Source: Pedobacter sp. KBW06
Lineage (GTDB): Bacteria > Bacteroidota > Bacteroidia > Sphingobacteriales > Sphingobacteriaceae
Direction: 5' to 3'
NCBI RefSeq assembly: GCF_003852525.1
Contig: NZ_QAJL01000003.1
Coordinates: 737,343-801,342, forward strand
DNA length: 64,000 nt
Position 1 is the first letter of the stretch; each line of letters begins with the position of its first letter. Shown piece by piece: positions 1-10,300 of this stretch. The notes beneath the pieces are model-generated. The model made no database searches. It saw only the letters and a program-made list of their open reading frames with translations, and was not told the DNA's origin. The translations under genes were made by a program, and so were the position numbers.

Positions 1-364
1 GAATGTTATTTTTGGCTTCCGCCAGCTTTTCATTGACCTGCTGACGTGCCCAGTAAATATCGACATCGTCATGAAAGACAATCGTGACCACCGAAAGGCC
101 GAATCTGGAGATCGAACGTACCTGTTCAATTTCCGGAATGGTGGCCATGGTTTGTTCTACAGGATAAGAGATTAAACGTTCCACCTCCTGTGTAGCCAGG
201 GATGGACTAAGGGTAATTACCTGAACCTGATTATTCGTAATATCAGGAACGGCATCTATAGGTAACTGTTTAAGGTAGTATACGCCCCAGGCAATCAATG
301 CCAGCGTAAATAGTCCGATAACCAACTTGTTATTTATAGAAAACTGAATGATTTTTTTCAGCAT
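1..364 (-). CDS. Heavy-metal efflux RND pump, CusA/CzcA family (N-terminal part, cut by window edge)
   Basis: This is the first 121 residues of an inner-membrane RND permease that would export metal cations by proton antiport. The start MLKKIIQFSINNKLVIGL is followed by the first membrane helix, and then by the hallmark PIDAVPDITNNQVQV of heavy-metal RND pumps and FHDDVDIYWARQQV of the first periplasmic domain. The ATG lies at 364-362, downstream of a DUF6660 gene on the same strand, which is the usual pairing in Bacteroidota. The rest lies outside the window. It is a different gene from the split pump at 47.8-51.1 kb. The metal cannot be told from this fragment. Confidence 0.9.
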   Translation of the reverse strand, partial: MLKKIIQFSINNKLVIGLFTLALIAWGVYYLKQLPIDAVPDITNNQVQVITLSPSLATQEVERLISYPVEQTMATIPEIEQVRSISRFGLSVVTIVFHDDVDIYWARQQVNEKLAEAKNNI

Positions 365-458
365 CGAATATAAAATTAGGTGAGCAATAAAAATGAAAAT
401 TGCAGTGCCAGGCTATTCGGAAAGAATGGCCCTCAAAGCATAATTTTGAAGATTTTTA

Positions 459-782
459 TTAACCTAATTGTGGCGGTTGCCAGATTGATATGAAAGCTGT
501 TTTGATGTTCCCGTCTACAAATTCAGCATAGGTCCTTTGCGCGGGTAATGGGAGATATAAAAAGGTCACCTGAACCCTGGTGAACGTTGGGGTACTGCAG
601 CAGGCACAAACACAGAAAGGAGAACAGGTATCTAAGCCCTGATGCTCAGTATTGTCTGTATTGCTGGAAATTTTAGAGATACTCGTCGTACTGGCCGGTA
701 AATTATTGCCCAAAACATCCGCACAAGGTGTGATACACAATGCGATGATGACCAGACTTAAAAACCAATTTGCGAATCTCAT
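459..782 (-). CDS. DUF6660 family small secreted protein of a metal-efflux locus
   Basis: The 107-residue protein has an N-terminal hydrophobic signal (MRFANWFLSLVIIALCITPC), a cysteine cluster CSPFCVCACC in the middle and the C-terminal IWQPPQL. From memory this combination matches DUF6660, a Bacteroidota family commonly next to RND metal pumps; its function is not known. An upstream ATG at 839 would add 19 residues (MRKVLSFLWF...). I prefer the ATG at 782 because it leaves a standard signal peptide of family-like length. The partial RND pump follows 94 bases downstream, so a role at the envelope in handling thiophilic metals is likely (inference). Confidence 0.75.
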   Translation of the reverse strand: MRFANWFLSLVIIALCITPCADVLGNNLPASTTSISKISSNTDNTEHQGLDTCSPFCVCACCSTPTFTRVQVTFLYLPLPAQRTYAEFVDGNIKTAFISIWQPPQLG

Positions 783-853
783 TCGGGTTATTTTATGCAA
801 AACTAGGATAAACCAGAGAAAAGAAAGAACCTTTCTCATTTTTAATTATACAA

Positions 854-887
854 AAAGCAGGCCATTAATTTTATAACGGCCTGCTTT
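854..887 (-). terminator. Hairpin terminator of the GH92/GH18 operon
   Basis: A perfect 10-bp stem (AAAGCAGGCC at 854-863 paired with GGCCTGCTTT at 878-887) surrounds a 14-base loop. It sits 13 bases past the stop of the last GH18 gene, and in the minus direction the stem runs into a T-rich stretch. It also separates this operon from the DUF6660/RND genes. Confidence 0.75.
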
Positions 888-900
888 CGTGGTTAATAAA

Positions 901-1848
901 CTAAGGATTCATGATCTTAATCATGCGTTTTGTCACGCCATAATCCGCAGCAATGATGTTGTCTGTTTTAGATGGAATATCGCGGTCTATCGCATAAGAG
1001 AACACCCCGCCTTTGGTTCCCTGCGTAGGTTGCCAGCGCGCATAGTTGTAACACCTGCCCGTTAAATTCGGATCCGGATACAATACATCTCCCCAGTTCG
1101 CACCATTCTCTTCGTAGAAAGAGAAGCCAGGTAAGAACTTATCAGGCGTAATGTAAGGAGCATATAAATTGAACGTGCTTGTCAGGTTACTCGTACTTCT
1201 TCCATAAGCTTGTAAAAACGTATAATCGATCAGCTTATAGATCGAGGTAAAGAAGGTAGTCGGGTTTTGGTTCGTATCGTAAATGAACTTTTTACCTGTT
1301 CCAGATCTCGGACCGAAATACTTAGACAAAGCTTTCACCGCGGCCACCTTTTTGGTCAGGGTAGTTCCGGTTGGATTGCTCTCTACGTCGATGTCGATTC
1401 CATCCAGATTGCATTCTGTTACCCATTTATCATTGATGGTTTTCGCCCATGCGGCATAACCGGTAGAGTCTTGTCCGCCGGTAGTGGTGGCACTGTTCAG
1501 GTCTCCGATGGTGATGATCACCTTTGTACCTTTGGTATGTAAATAAGGAACATAATTGGTTTTCAACACATTCCAATAGGCATTTTCCGGTGGGGTATAA
1601 TCCGGGAATACCATGACCATATCCAGGCTGTCCGGTAAGCGGCGCATGCTCGTCTTATTTCCGCTTTCGGTTACGCTGTCGCGCCAGGTACGGTAATAAC
1701 CAACGCTCAGCTGATGCTTGCTGTTCTTGTAATCAATTAAACTTCCGGTAGTGGCTACTTCTGTACCGGTCACAGCTGAATTCTTCTTGCAGGCTGTTGC
1801 AAAGCCCAGTAAGGCCAGGCCAATTAAACAAATTTTTAAGTTTTTCAT
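901..1848 (-). CDS. GH18 family lipoprotein (endo-beta-N-acetylglucosaminidase/chitinase-like)
   Basis: The 315-residue protein starts with a lipoprotein signal ending in FATAC (Cys20), so it is probably anchored in the outer membrane. The GH18 catalytic signature DxxDxDxE is intact as DGIDIDVE at residues 149-156, with Glu156 as the presumed acid/base of substrate-assisted catalysis. The barrel strand motif KVIITIGD lies before it. It is the last gene of the SusC-SusD-GH92-GH18 operon, 42 bases after the Endo H-like gene. Some Bacteroidota GH18-like paralogues in such loci act as surface glycan-binding proteins, but the intact catalytic motif favours an active enzyme here. N-glycan is the likely substrate from context; chitin is the alternative. 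Confidence 0.8.
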   Translation of the reverse strand: MKNLKICLIGLALLGFATACKKNSAVTGTEVATTGSLIDYKNSKHQLSVGYYRTWRDSVTESGNKTSMRRLPDSLDMVMVFPDYTPPENAYWNVLKTNYVPYLHTKGTKVIITIGDLNSATTTGGQDSTGYAAWAKTINDKWVTECNLDGIDIDVESNPTGTTLTKKVAAVKALSKYFGPRSGTGKKFIYDTNQNPTTFFTSIYKLIDYTFLQAYGRSTSNLTSTFNLYAPYITPDKFLPGFSFYEENGANWGDVLYPDPNLTGRCYNYARWQPTQGTKGGVFSYAIDRDIPSKTDNIIAADYGVTKRMIKIMNP

Positions 1849-1890
1849 TTTTCAGGGATTGATATATTGATAAAATTTAATTAAATACGT

Positions 1891-2871
1891 TTAAGGCCAG
1901 CTCTGCAATGGTGAGCTTAATTTCACACTATCTCCATACAATACCGTAGAGAATGAAGAGAGATAAGTAGCCATATTTGTTCCCGGAAGATCATAGGTCA
2001 GGTAAACCCCATAGCCCTGATTTTTGGTAGATTGCGCCAATGATTTGGCGGTACTTGCACTGGTATTATTGATCCATACCGCAGCAGGGCTCAGCAGGCT
2101 TTTGCCCATTGGCGGAACATTAGGAACAGAGAAACTACCATAATTTGCATTCCAGCTATAGTTCACATTGTCGCCTACCCTTTGTCCGTTCCATTGTACC
2201 CTCGAAGCCGCAGGTCCGTAGTAATAGAAAGTAATCAGTTTTGTTGGCATCAGTTTTCTAAGCTCCTGTACCAGCATCACAAAGGAGCTGTCGTTGGGCT
2301 GTCCGGTTCCGTTTTTGCCGTACTCTGCATACTCATCGTCAAAGTCGATCCCGTCCAGATTATAGGTGGTTACAGCATTGCTCAGTTGCTGTGCAAAGTC
2401 TTTTGCGGCAGCACGGCTCGTGAAGTTGCAGAAGCCAGCGCCCTGATGGTTGCCGAGGATGGAAAGCAATACCTTAATTCCTTTATCCTGTAAAGGCTTG
2501 ATATAGGTTGCTTTGTTGCTCAGTACTTTCGTCACCTTGTCGTTGTTAAACAAGACTGCCTTTTTTGCAACCGGATCGTAATTGATGTTTGCCGCAAAGA
2601 TGATGGCCAGGTCAAAAAGCTGCTGACCGCCGGTTTTCAGGGTGTAAGCCCCCACATTGAGGATGTTGTTGTTGTTTACTTCCACGTAGCAAACGCTAAT
2701 CGGGCCGCTTTTGGCAGCCGCTGCTGCTGCCGGGGAAGCGGAAGATGCTGTGGATGAACGGCTCACATCCGTTCCATCCACAGGTCCTTCTTTTTTACAG
2801 GCCGACAAAAGTAGTCCTGCTGTCATTACGCCCATAAGGCCGTTTAACATGTTTTTTGGGTTGATTTTCAT
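1891..2871 (-). CDS. GH18 endo-beta-N-acetylglucosaminidase, Endo H/Endo F1 type (lipoprotein)
   Basis: The 326-residue precursor has a lipobox LLSAC (Cys25), a Ser/Ala-rich linker at about residues 37-56 and a single GH18 barrel. The active-site segment LDGIDFDDEYAEYG (about residues 172-185, catalytic Glu180) closely follows the Endo H signature. Enzymes of this type cut the chitobiose core of high-mannose N-glycans, leaving one GlcNAc on the protein. A surface lipoprotein would release glycans for the SusC/D pair encoded upstream, and the neighbouring GH92 enzyme would then remove alpha-mannose. The gap to the GH92 gene is 43 bases, consistent with one operon. Confidence 0.88.
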   Translation of the reverse strand: MKINPKNMLNGLMGVMTAGLLLSACKKEGPVDGTDVSRSSTASSASPAAAAAAKSGPISVCYVEVNNNNILNVGAYTLKTGGQQLFDLAIIFAANINYDPVAKKAVLFNNDKVTKVLSNKATYIKPLQDKGIKVLLSILGNHQGAGFCNFTSRAAAKDFAQQLSNAVTTYNLDGIDFDDEYAEYGKNGTGQPNDSSFVMLVQELRKLMPTKLITFYYYGPAASRVQWNGQRVGDNVNYSWNANYGSFSVPNVPPMGKSLLSPAAVWINNTSASTAKSLAQSTKNQGYGVYLTYDLPGTNMATYLSSFSTVLYGDSVKLSSPLQSWP

Positions 2872-2914
2872 AGGTTTTTGGTTAGATAGGGTTTATGTAA
2901 TAAGGATTAATTCA

Positions 2915-5161
2915 TCATTCGATGGCTACCGAACGAGGTCGGTCTGCCGGGTTTACTCCCCAGGTTGCTGAAGGTTTATTTCCCATAAACAGGGTCAGCT
3001 CCCCTCCTGCTACCAGGTCTTTATGGCGTAAATAAGATTTTGTATAAGGTTTTCCGTTTAACAGGGCCCTTTGGATGTATTTATTCTCTTTGCTGTTGCC
3101 TTGTACTTTGATGTGGAATTTCTTGTTTCCCGGAAGTGAGATCAGCGCATCGTTAACCAAAGGAGAACCGAATACATAAGCTCCATTGGCCGGATTAACC
3201 GGATAGAATCCCATCGCAGAAAACACATACCAGGACGACATCTGTCCTAAATCTTCATTGCCACACAGGCCATCCGGTTTATTGGTATAAAGGGAATCGG
3301 TGATCTGACGAACGAGGTTGGCCGTTTTCCAGGGTTGTCCGGCATAAGCATACAGGTAAGGAATGTGGTGGTTCGGTTCATTTCCTTGTGCATACTGACC
3401 TACCAGGCCGCTGATGTCCGGAGAACTGCCTGCATCCATTGCGGAGCTCATGCTAAACAGGGTATCCAGTTTTTTTGTGAAAGGCGCATCGCCACCAAAC
3501 AGCCCGATCAATCCTTCGGGATCCTGAGGAACCAGCCAGGTATACTGCCAGGCATTGCCTTCGGTATAGTCATCCTCACGGTGTTTGGAAGCAATTGGGT
3601 TAAAAGGCGTCCTCCAGTTTCCATTCTCCAGCTTACCCCTCATAAAGCGGCTCGGTTTGTCAAAATATTCACTGTATAATTTTGCTCTTTTACTAAAATA
3701 TTTATAGTCTTCCGTCTTGTTCATTTTTTTAGCCATCTGGGCGATACACCAGTCGTCAATTGCATATTCCAGCCCTTTTGCTACCGATTCAATCACTTTG
3801 TCAGATGGGATGTATTGTATTTTCTGCGCGTATTCAATGCCTTCTACTTTTTGCATCGCAGAATGTTTCATGGCTTCGTAAGCAAGGTTTGCATCAAAAC
3901 CTTTGAACCCTTTCAGGTAGGCATCCACAATAATCGGAACGGCATGGTAACCGATCATGGTATTCGTTTCACTGCCCATCAGGTGCCATACCGGAAGTTT
4001 GCCCTGCTGTTTATAGATCGCCAGAAATGAATTGACTACATCTGATACTTTATCCTGGTGCAGGAAAGTAAACAAAGGGTGAAAAGCACGGTAAGTATCC
4101 CAAAGGGAGAAGGTGGTATAATTGGTAAATCCGGGTTTACGGTAGATCTTTTTGTCGGTACCTCTGTAATCGCCATTGGCATCGTCAAATACAGAGGGGG
4201 CGATCATGGTATGGTACATGGCGGTATAAAAGGTTTTCTTCGTTTCCTCGTCTGCATTGATTTTCACTTTGGACAATTCTTTTTCCCATTTCTGGTCAGC
4301 AAGAGCAACTGTTTTGTCAAAATCCCATCCCGGAAGCTCTGCGGTAATATTCGCAAGGGCATTTTCATAACTCACCGGAGAAAGGCCTACTTTAAGTTTT
4401 AAGACCTCCTGACTGATGGATTTGAAACCCAATACGGCTTTAACCCTTTTGCCTTTCAGTTCTTTTCCATTTGTGCTCAGGCTGCTGCTATCAGACAGTG
4501 AGAGGCTGTTTAATGGCTGAGAAAGTTTAACGGCAAAATAAAGGCGCTGGTCATTTGCCCATCCTTTAGAATGGCGGTAGCCCACTAAAGTCGTTGCGTC
4601 GACTTGTTTTACGTAAGTATCTACCGGGCTGTCCCATCCTACTCCGGCATTCAGGTCCAGCATCACATGTGGGTTTTCCTGTTGCTTAGGAAAGGTATAG
4701 CGGTGGAAGCCTACCCTTTCTGAACTCGTCAGCTCTGCTTTAATTTTATATTTATCCAGGATTACACTATAATATCCTGCTTTTACGACTTCTTTATCAT
4801 GAGAAAAAGTGGATACATAATCCAGTTGTGAAGGCCCTGTTGCAGGCATCACCAGGATATCGTTCAGGTCCCCGATCCCTGTTCCACTCAAATGGGTATG
4901 GGTAAAACCAATAATGGTATTGCTGGCGTAGTTATAACCACTGCACCAGTCCCAACCCTCAAAGACATTGGTTGGTCCCAGCTGAACGGCTCCGAAAGGA
5001 ACGTTGGCGCCTACAAAGACATGGCCATGTGCTGCAGATCCGATATATGGGTCTACATATTTGGTAAGTTGTTTTTGAGCAAGGACTTGCTCCACAGAAA
5101 ACAGAATGCCGAGGCATAAAAGGTGTTTAAGCTTCATTAGATTTTTAAATATGGGTTTCAT
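2915..5161 (-). CDS. GH92 family alpha-mannosidase
   Basis: The protein of about 748 residues has a signal peptide (hydrophobic LLCLGILFSV ending in VLAQ) and then the GH92 opening YVDPYIGSAAHGHVFVGA. Other family landmarks are FTHTHLSGTG, GNEPNHHIPYLYAY (carrying the presumed acid Glu) and GNEDLGQMSSWYVFSAMGFY (base/metal region). GH92 enzymes are calcium-dependent inverting exo-alpha-mannosidases; the linkage cannot be read from sequence. The ATG at 5161 is chosen; a GTG at 5170 and an ATG at 5137 are alternatives, and the last alone gives a standard 21-residue signal peptide. It is probably periplasmic, since no lipobox is seen. A hairpin precedes it within the operon. Confidence 0.92.
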   Translation of the reverse strand: MKPIFKNLMKLKHLLCLGILFSVEQVLAQKQLTKYVDPYIGSAAHGHVFVGANVPFGAVQLGPTNVFEGWDWCSGYNYASNTIIGFTHTHLSGTGIGDLNDILVMPATGPSQLDYVSTFSHDKEVVKAGYYSVILDKYKIKAELTSSERVGFHRYTFPKQQENPHVMLDLNAGVGWDSPVDTYVKQVDATTLVGYRHSKGWANDQRLYFAVKLSQPLNSLSLSDSSSLSTNGKELKGKRVKAVLGFKSISQEVLKLKVGLSPVSYENALANITAELPGWDFDKTVALADQKWEKELSKVKINADEETKKTFYTAMYHTMIAPSVFDDANGDYRGTDKKIYRKPGFTNYTTFSLWDTYRAFHPLFTFLHQDKVSDVVNSFLAIYKQQGKLPVWHLMGSETNTMIGYHAVPIIVDAYLKGFKGFDANLAYEAMKHSAMQKVEGIEYAQKIQYIPSDKVIESVAKGLEYAIDDWCIAQMAKKMNKTEDYKYFSKRAKLYSEYFDKPSRFMRGKLENGNWRTPFNPIASKHREDDYTEGNAWQYTWLVPQDPEGLIGLFGGDAPFTKKLDTLFSMSSAMDAGSSPDISGLVGQYAQGNEPNHHIPYLYAYAGQPWKTANLVRQITDSLYTNKPDGLCGNEDLGQMSSWYVFSAMGFYPVNPANGAYVFGSPLVNDALISLPGNKKFHIKVQGNSKENKYIQRALLNGKPYTKSYLRHKDLVAGGELTLFMGNKPSATWGVNPADRPRSVAIE

Positions 5162-5202
5162 TGTTGGCACCGAAGGTACGGATACGGCTCAAAAAATTAC
5201 AA

Positions 5203-5272
5203 AATTGTCATGCAGCACCGACATTTCTGGGGGGGCTGAAGGGTACGTAGGTGTACACGCTGCATGACAATT
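5203..5272 (-). other. Long-loop inverted repeat inside the SusC-GH92 operon
   Basis: A perfect 14-bp stem (AATTGTCATGCAGC at 5203-5216, complement at 5259-5272) encloses a 42-base loop that includes a run of seven G on the + strand. Both flanks are A/T-rich, and on the minus strand the stem is followed by TTTTGTAATTTTTT. It lies between the small secreted protein and GH92. It may attenuate or process the transcript so that SusC/D mRNA exceeds enzyme mRNA (inference). Confidence 0.6.
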
Positions 5273-5290
5273 ATTTTTTAACAGAGAAGG

Positions 5291-5698
5291 CTAGAAAACC
5301 AATACGATCAGCTTGCCGCTGCTCGTGGTGTTGTAACCGTTGAAAGTATATGGTGTTGCAGCTCCGTTACCTCCGATCAGGTCGGTATCACAACGCCATA
5401 CTTTTAAACCTGAACCACCATAAGAACTGATGGTAATGTTGTAAGTCCCATCAGGGATCAGACCTGTGGTAATCGTCTGACCTGCATTCAGGTAAAACAC
5501 CTGTGTAGGTGCCCCGGTAGTACTCGTTAATGTGATGGTTGCACCCGCTGTGGTCGACCTGTTGTTCAGGTAAACTTCTGCAGCACCCAGAGTTTTCCTG
5601 GGCACATTGACGTTCATCGGTTTTACCGGCAAGCTTACACTTGCATTCAGGGCCAGGCAGGATAAAATCATGCTGCTCATTAAGATTAGTTTTCTCAT
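5291..5698 (-). CDS. Small secreted protein of unknown function
   Basis: The 135-residue protein has a signal peptide (MRKLILMSSMILSCLALNAS). The mature part is rich in Thr, Gly and Asn with alternating hydrophobic residues (TITLTSTTGA, TYNITISSYGG, KLIVLVF), which suggests a single all-beta sandwich domain. I do not recognise a family. It sits between SusD (29 bases upstream) and GH92, the place where SusE/F-like or other glycan-binding proteins are often encoded, but it is much shorter than those and has no lipobox. A role in binding the glycan is only a guess. Confidence 0.6.
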   Translation of the reverse strand: MRKLILMSSMILSCLALNASVSLPVKPMNVNVPRKTLGAAEVYLNNRSTTAGATITLTSTTGAPTQVFYLNAGQTITTGLIPDGTYNITISSYGGSGLKVWRCDTDLIGGNGAATPYTFNGYNTTSSGKLIVLVF

Positions 5699-5727
5699 GA
5701 TGTAATGGTTAAATGGTTAATAATTGA

Positions 5728-7341
5728 TTAGTTTTTCTTATCCCACCAAAGTTTAGTTCCCCCATTATCTGCACCGTTAAGCAATCCCACTGCTTTCGTT
5801 ACTTCTGCATTGTTGTTTTTATATTCGTCCTCAGAAAACGGCAATCTTCTGATTTGTTTGTCTGTATTGATTGTTCCGCCACTTTGGTTATTTACGACAG
5901 GGAAAATTTTCGGATAGCCGGTACGTCTGAATTCAGACCATGCTTCCTGACCGTCAGGGAAAATAGCGATCCATTTCTGTGTAATGATGCGTTCCAGTTT
6001 TTGCTCGAAAGTTCCACCCTCATCCCATTTAACCGTTGTTTTACTTAACAATGGAGAATTGGCCGCAATGTTGTTCGCTGCATTAATCGGATCCGTATAG
6101 GCTGCCTGTGTATCGGTATTGTTGTTCAGGTAAGTACTTGCGTCAGAACTTCCAAGCGTATACTGCTCAAAAGAGGTTTTTACACCCTGCTCATAAAATG
6201 ACTGCGCCGTTCCTCCCATGCTCCAGCCTCTTAGGGCACCTTCTGCACGAAGGAAAGAGACTTCCGCTGCACACATGTATTGTACCGGTGTATTTTCCTT
6301 CAAAGTAGAAGAAGAAGAATTGAAGTAAGCATCTGGTTTACCACTAAAGGTAATTCCACTGCGCACCCCTTTATAGTCACCGGGAACCACTTTTGAAGTG
6401 AGGAAGTATTTAGATAAACGGGGATCTTTGAATCCTTTTAAGATCGACTCTGCAGAAGCATTCATGCGGGTATCATTGTAACTCAGGTCATCTACCCACA
6501 ATCCGTTCCGGGTTGGAACCCCTTTGCCCGATTTTAGCAATGCATTGTCTAAGTTAAGGCTCAGCAAACCATAAGAATTGGCTACCGCCTCTTCCGCCTT
6601 GGTTTTTGCAAGGGCTGGATTTGCATAGGCAATCCGAACCGCAAGTCTCAGTTTCAATGAGTTTGCAAATTTGATCCACTGGATGTAATTGCCATCATAA
6701 ACCAGATCAAAACGGCTCAATGAATTATCAGAAGGGCTTTTAGTCACAAAATCCGTCAGCACTTTTATCGCATCGTCCAAATCCTTAAAGAAAGCATTAT
6801 AAACTGTTTCCTGATCATCGTAAGGTGTGGCCAATGCGCCGGATCCGAATTTAGAATAAGGTATTGGCCCGTAGATATCTGAAACCCTGTGCATCCCTTC
6901 TACTTTAAGGATATTGGCTACTGCAATGAACTGAGGATTGGCCGTTGCACGTTTGGTTACTTCTCTCCATCCGTTCATTACCCCGTTATAGCCCACTTTA
7001 AAGGGCCACAGGTTCCAGCCGCCTTTTAACGCATAGGTTGAATTGTTTGGCCCTCCGAAATCTCCTGGAGGTGCAAAATATCCTGAGAAAATATCTGCAT
7101 TTAAATTCTGCTGCAACTGGTAGATATAGTCATCGCTGGTTTTGGAATAGATGATATTTACCTGCATTTCAGGAATAAAAATACCCGAGGATATATTGTC
7201 TTTTAACAGATCTTCTTCTGTTAAGCCATTTGGATTGGAATTATATTTGTCGAAATCTTTAGTACATGAACTCTGTACCATCACAAGTGCAGCAGCAAAA
7301 ATGGCGGCACTAAGTCTGGTTGTTTTGATTAAGGCTCTCAT
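5728..7341 (-). CDS. SusD/RagB-type glycan-binding outer-membrane lipoprotein
   Basis: The 537-residue precursor has a lipobox SSC (Cys26) and then DFDKYNSNPNGLTEEDL, the usual start of the SusD-like_2 subfamily. Alpha-helical TPR-like segments follow (GWREVTKRATANPQFIAVANILKVEGMHRVSDIYGPIPYSKFG), ending in TKLWWDK. SusD proteins form the lid over the SusC channel and bind the oligosaccharide at the cell surface. The gene follows SusC by 21 bases. Its presence with GH92 and Endo H-like enzymes makes a mannose-rich glycan the expected ligand (inference). Confidence 0.92.
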   Translation of the reverse strand: MRALIKTTRLSAAIFAAALVMVQSSCTKDFDKYNSNPNGLTEEDLLKDNISSGIFIPEMQVNIIYSKTSDDYIYQLQQNLNADIFSGYFAPPGDFGGPNNSTYALKGGWNLWPFKVGYNGVMNGWREVTKRATANPQFIAVANILKVEGMHRVSDIYGPIPYSKFGSGALATPYDDQETVYNAFFKDLDDAIKVLTDFVTKSPSDNSLSRFDLVYDGNYIQWIKFANSLKLRLAVRIAYANPALAKTKAEEAVANSYGLLSLNLDNALLKSGKGVPTRNGLWVDDLSYNDTRMNASAESILKGFKDPRLSKYFLTSKVVPGDYKGVRSGITFSGKPDAYFNSSSSTLKENTPVQYMCAAEVSFLRAEGALRGWSMGGTAQSFYEQGVKTSFEQYTLGSSDASTYLNNNTDTQAAYTDPINAANNIAANSPLLSKTTVKWDEGGTFEQKLERIITQKWIAIFPDGQEAWSEFRRTGYPKIFPVVNNQSGGTINTDKQIRRLPFSEDEYKNNNAEVTKAVGLLNGADNGGTKLWWDKKN

Positions 7342-7362
7342 AATATATGATGATACTAGGTC

Positions 7363-10300
7363 TTAAAATGTGAAATTTACGTTGAAACCAATGCTTCTTA
7401 AGCTCGGCATAGAGAAATAGTCGTATCCCTGGAATCCGTTACCGGTAAGGGTCACTACATCAGGATCAAATGGTGCTTTTTTATAGATCATCCATAAGTT
7501 TCTGCCGATTACAGATAGCTGTATCTTTTGTATTTTGTTGTTAAATACTTTTGCAGGAATGGTATATCCAAACGACACTTCACGTAAACGGATATTCGTT
7601 GCACTGTAGATATAAGGTGTTAATTCCGCTCCTATTCTATTGTAATAAGCTTCGGTTGCATCTGCCCCATTAATGATGATACCACCATTATTACGGCTGT
7701 CGGCCGTTCTCTGAGACATTCCGCGTTTGTCGAAAGTCTGTTCAGTCCTGGAAATCACGTCGCCACCGATCCTGCTGTCTACCAGGAAATTCAGGTTAAA
7801 GTTTTTGTACCTGAAACCATTGCTCATGCTCAGCATGTATTTTGGGTTCACATTACCGGCAATGATGTTATTTTGAGAATACTGTGGTAAACCTTTATCA
7901 TCCAACACCTTGTTTCCGTTGGCATCGCGGATAAAATCTTTCACCTGAATGTCACCATAAGAACCTCCTTTTTTAACGATTGAAGAACCACCCAAGCTAA
8001 ATTCCTGAACATTGATCACCTGTCCTGTAGCAGGATCAGTATAGGAATAAAGTTCTTTGATTTTATTTCTGTTGAAAGAGAAATTAACCGTTGGGGTCCA
8101 GCTCAGCTCACCAAATTGTGCGTTATAACCGAGTGAAAGCTCAAGGCCCTGATTCTGTACATCTCCTGCATTCAGGTCATAGGTATTGTAACCTACCGTT
8201 GGAGATACATTTACTCTGAAGAATTGGTTTACGGTATTCGTTCTGTAATAGGTAGCATTTAAAAACAGTTTGTTTTCAAGGAATTTCAAATCCGCACCTA
8301 TTTCAAATGATTTACTTCTTTCAGGATTTAATGTGGTAAAAGGTTTTCCTGTGAAAGGAACGATTGCTCCACCAACAATTGGAAAAGAAGGGTTTGTGGC
8401 GTAGGCATAGTTATCAGGAATTTCGTTACCTACTTCAGCATAAGATGCCCTTAATTTTGCAAAGGAAATAAATTCCGGCAAGGTTGCCATTTCACTGATC
8501 ACTGCACTTAGTCCCACTGATGGGTAGAAAAATGGTTTTGGTAAAGTTGAATTCCAGTCGTTACGTCCGGAAACATCTAAAAACAGGTAGTTTTTATATC
8601 CGATAGAGGTCGTTAAAAAAGCAGCCTGAGTTTGTTTTCTGTAAGTATTTGGTGTAAACACGATACCAGCCTGTGTCAGGTTCAGGACACTGAAAAAGTT
8701 AGGCACTTTAAAAGGATCCAAAGGACCATCGATGGTTAGACCGCTGGTCAGGTTGTTAATGATACTTGCACCTGCAGTTGCATTGATGGTAAAATCGCCA
8801 AAAGCTTTGTTGAAGTTCAATAATACATCGGCATAAGTCTGACTGTTCAGGTTATCCAATGATGCATAACGTCCGTTCGGGCTGTTGGAAACCAGGTTAC
8901 CCGGGATTGTTGATGCATACACCTTGTTCTCTCCTTTATCTGTAGAGCGGTCCATTCTTACACGTCCCTGAAGGTTAAGCCAATCTGTAAATTTATACTT
9001 AGCCGTCACCGATCCCACGATCCTGCTTCTTTGTGTTTGAAACATATTGCGGTTGGTTACCCAGTATGGATTTTGAAGAGACATTCCCTGATCGCCATAT
9101 GGCCAGTTCTGTACGTTTATTTTGCGGACAGGATCGAAAGTTTCGAAATTCTTAGTATCGTCAAAGTTGTAAGAAGCACCCGGGAATAAATAAACGGAGG
9201 TGATTGGGTTATAATATTCGCCCTGTCCCGGCATGTTCTGAGATTTCTGATAGATGTATTCTGCTCTTGCATCCACACTTAACTTATCCTCAAAAAAGGA
9301 AGTGTTATTTCTGAAAGAGAAGTTGTACCTGTCCAGCTTGTTATTGGGAATAATTCCTTCTGCATTTGTTGCCGCAGCGGAGAAGAAAGATTGGTTTTTC
9401 TCTGTACCACCCGATAAAGACAAAGCATTGGTGAAGGTTTTACCCGTCTGAAAAAAGTCATTAGGGGTATAACTGCTTTGGTTTGCTGTTTTTGCGCCCC
9501 ATCCATTAAAGGTTGGTCCTTCTTCAGGTTTAGCTTTATTGGCCGTTCCATAACTGCGTTGCAGCTCCGGAAGCAGGAAAGGGCTGTCGAAAGTCGTACT
9601 GGAATTAAAGTTAACTACTGTTTTTCCGGCTTTTCCTTTTTTAGTGGTAATTAAGATCACCCCATTGGAAGCTTGTCCGCCATAAAGCGCCGATGCAGAA
9701 GCACCGCTCAATACACTTACTTCTTCGATGTCTTCAGGGTTCAGGTTGGAAATCCCGTCGCCGGCATCACTCAACTGAAAACCATCACTTTTTCCGTTTC
9801 CGGATAAGCTGGGCAAAGGTACCCCATCCACTACATAAAGGGCGTTGTTGTTTCCACTGATGGATTTGTTTCCACGAAGCACTGCTTTGGTTGATCCTCC
9901 GGGTGCAGAAGAGTGGGTCAATGTTAAACCGGAAACTTTACCCGTTAAACTGTTTACAAAACTTGGATCTTTAACGTCGTTCACTTCTTTAGAGCCCAGG
10001 GTCTGGACATTATAAGTCAGTGATTTGGTAGATTTTTTAATCCCCAGGGCGGTTACCACTACCGTCTCCAGGTTTTGCGAATTGCTGTTCAGGACTACGT
10101 CGATCGTTCCCTGCGCAGCTACGGTAACTTCCTGCACCGTATATCCCACATACGAAAACACCAATACATCGCCTGCTTTGGCGGATATGGCATATTGACC
10201 CGAAACATTGGTTTGTGTGCTCAGCTGCGATCCTTTGACCTTGACCGATACGCCTGGCAAGGTCACACCCGCCTCGTCTTTTACTGTTCCTTTAATGGTC

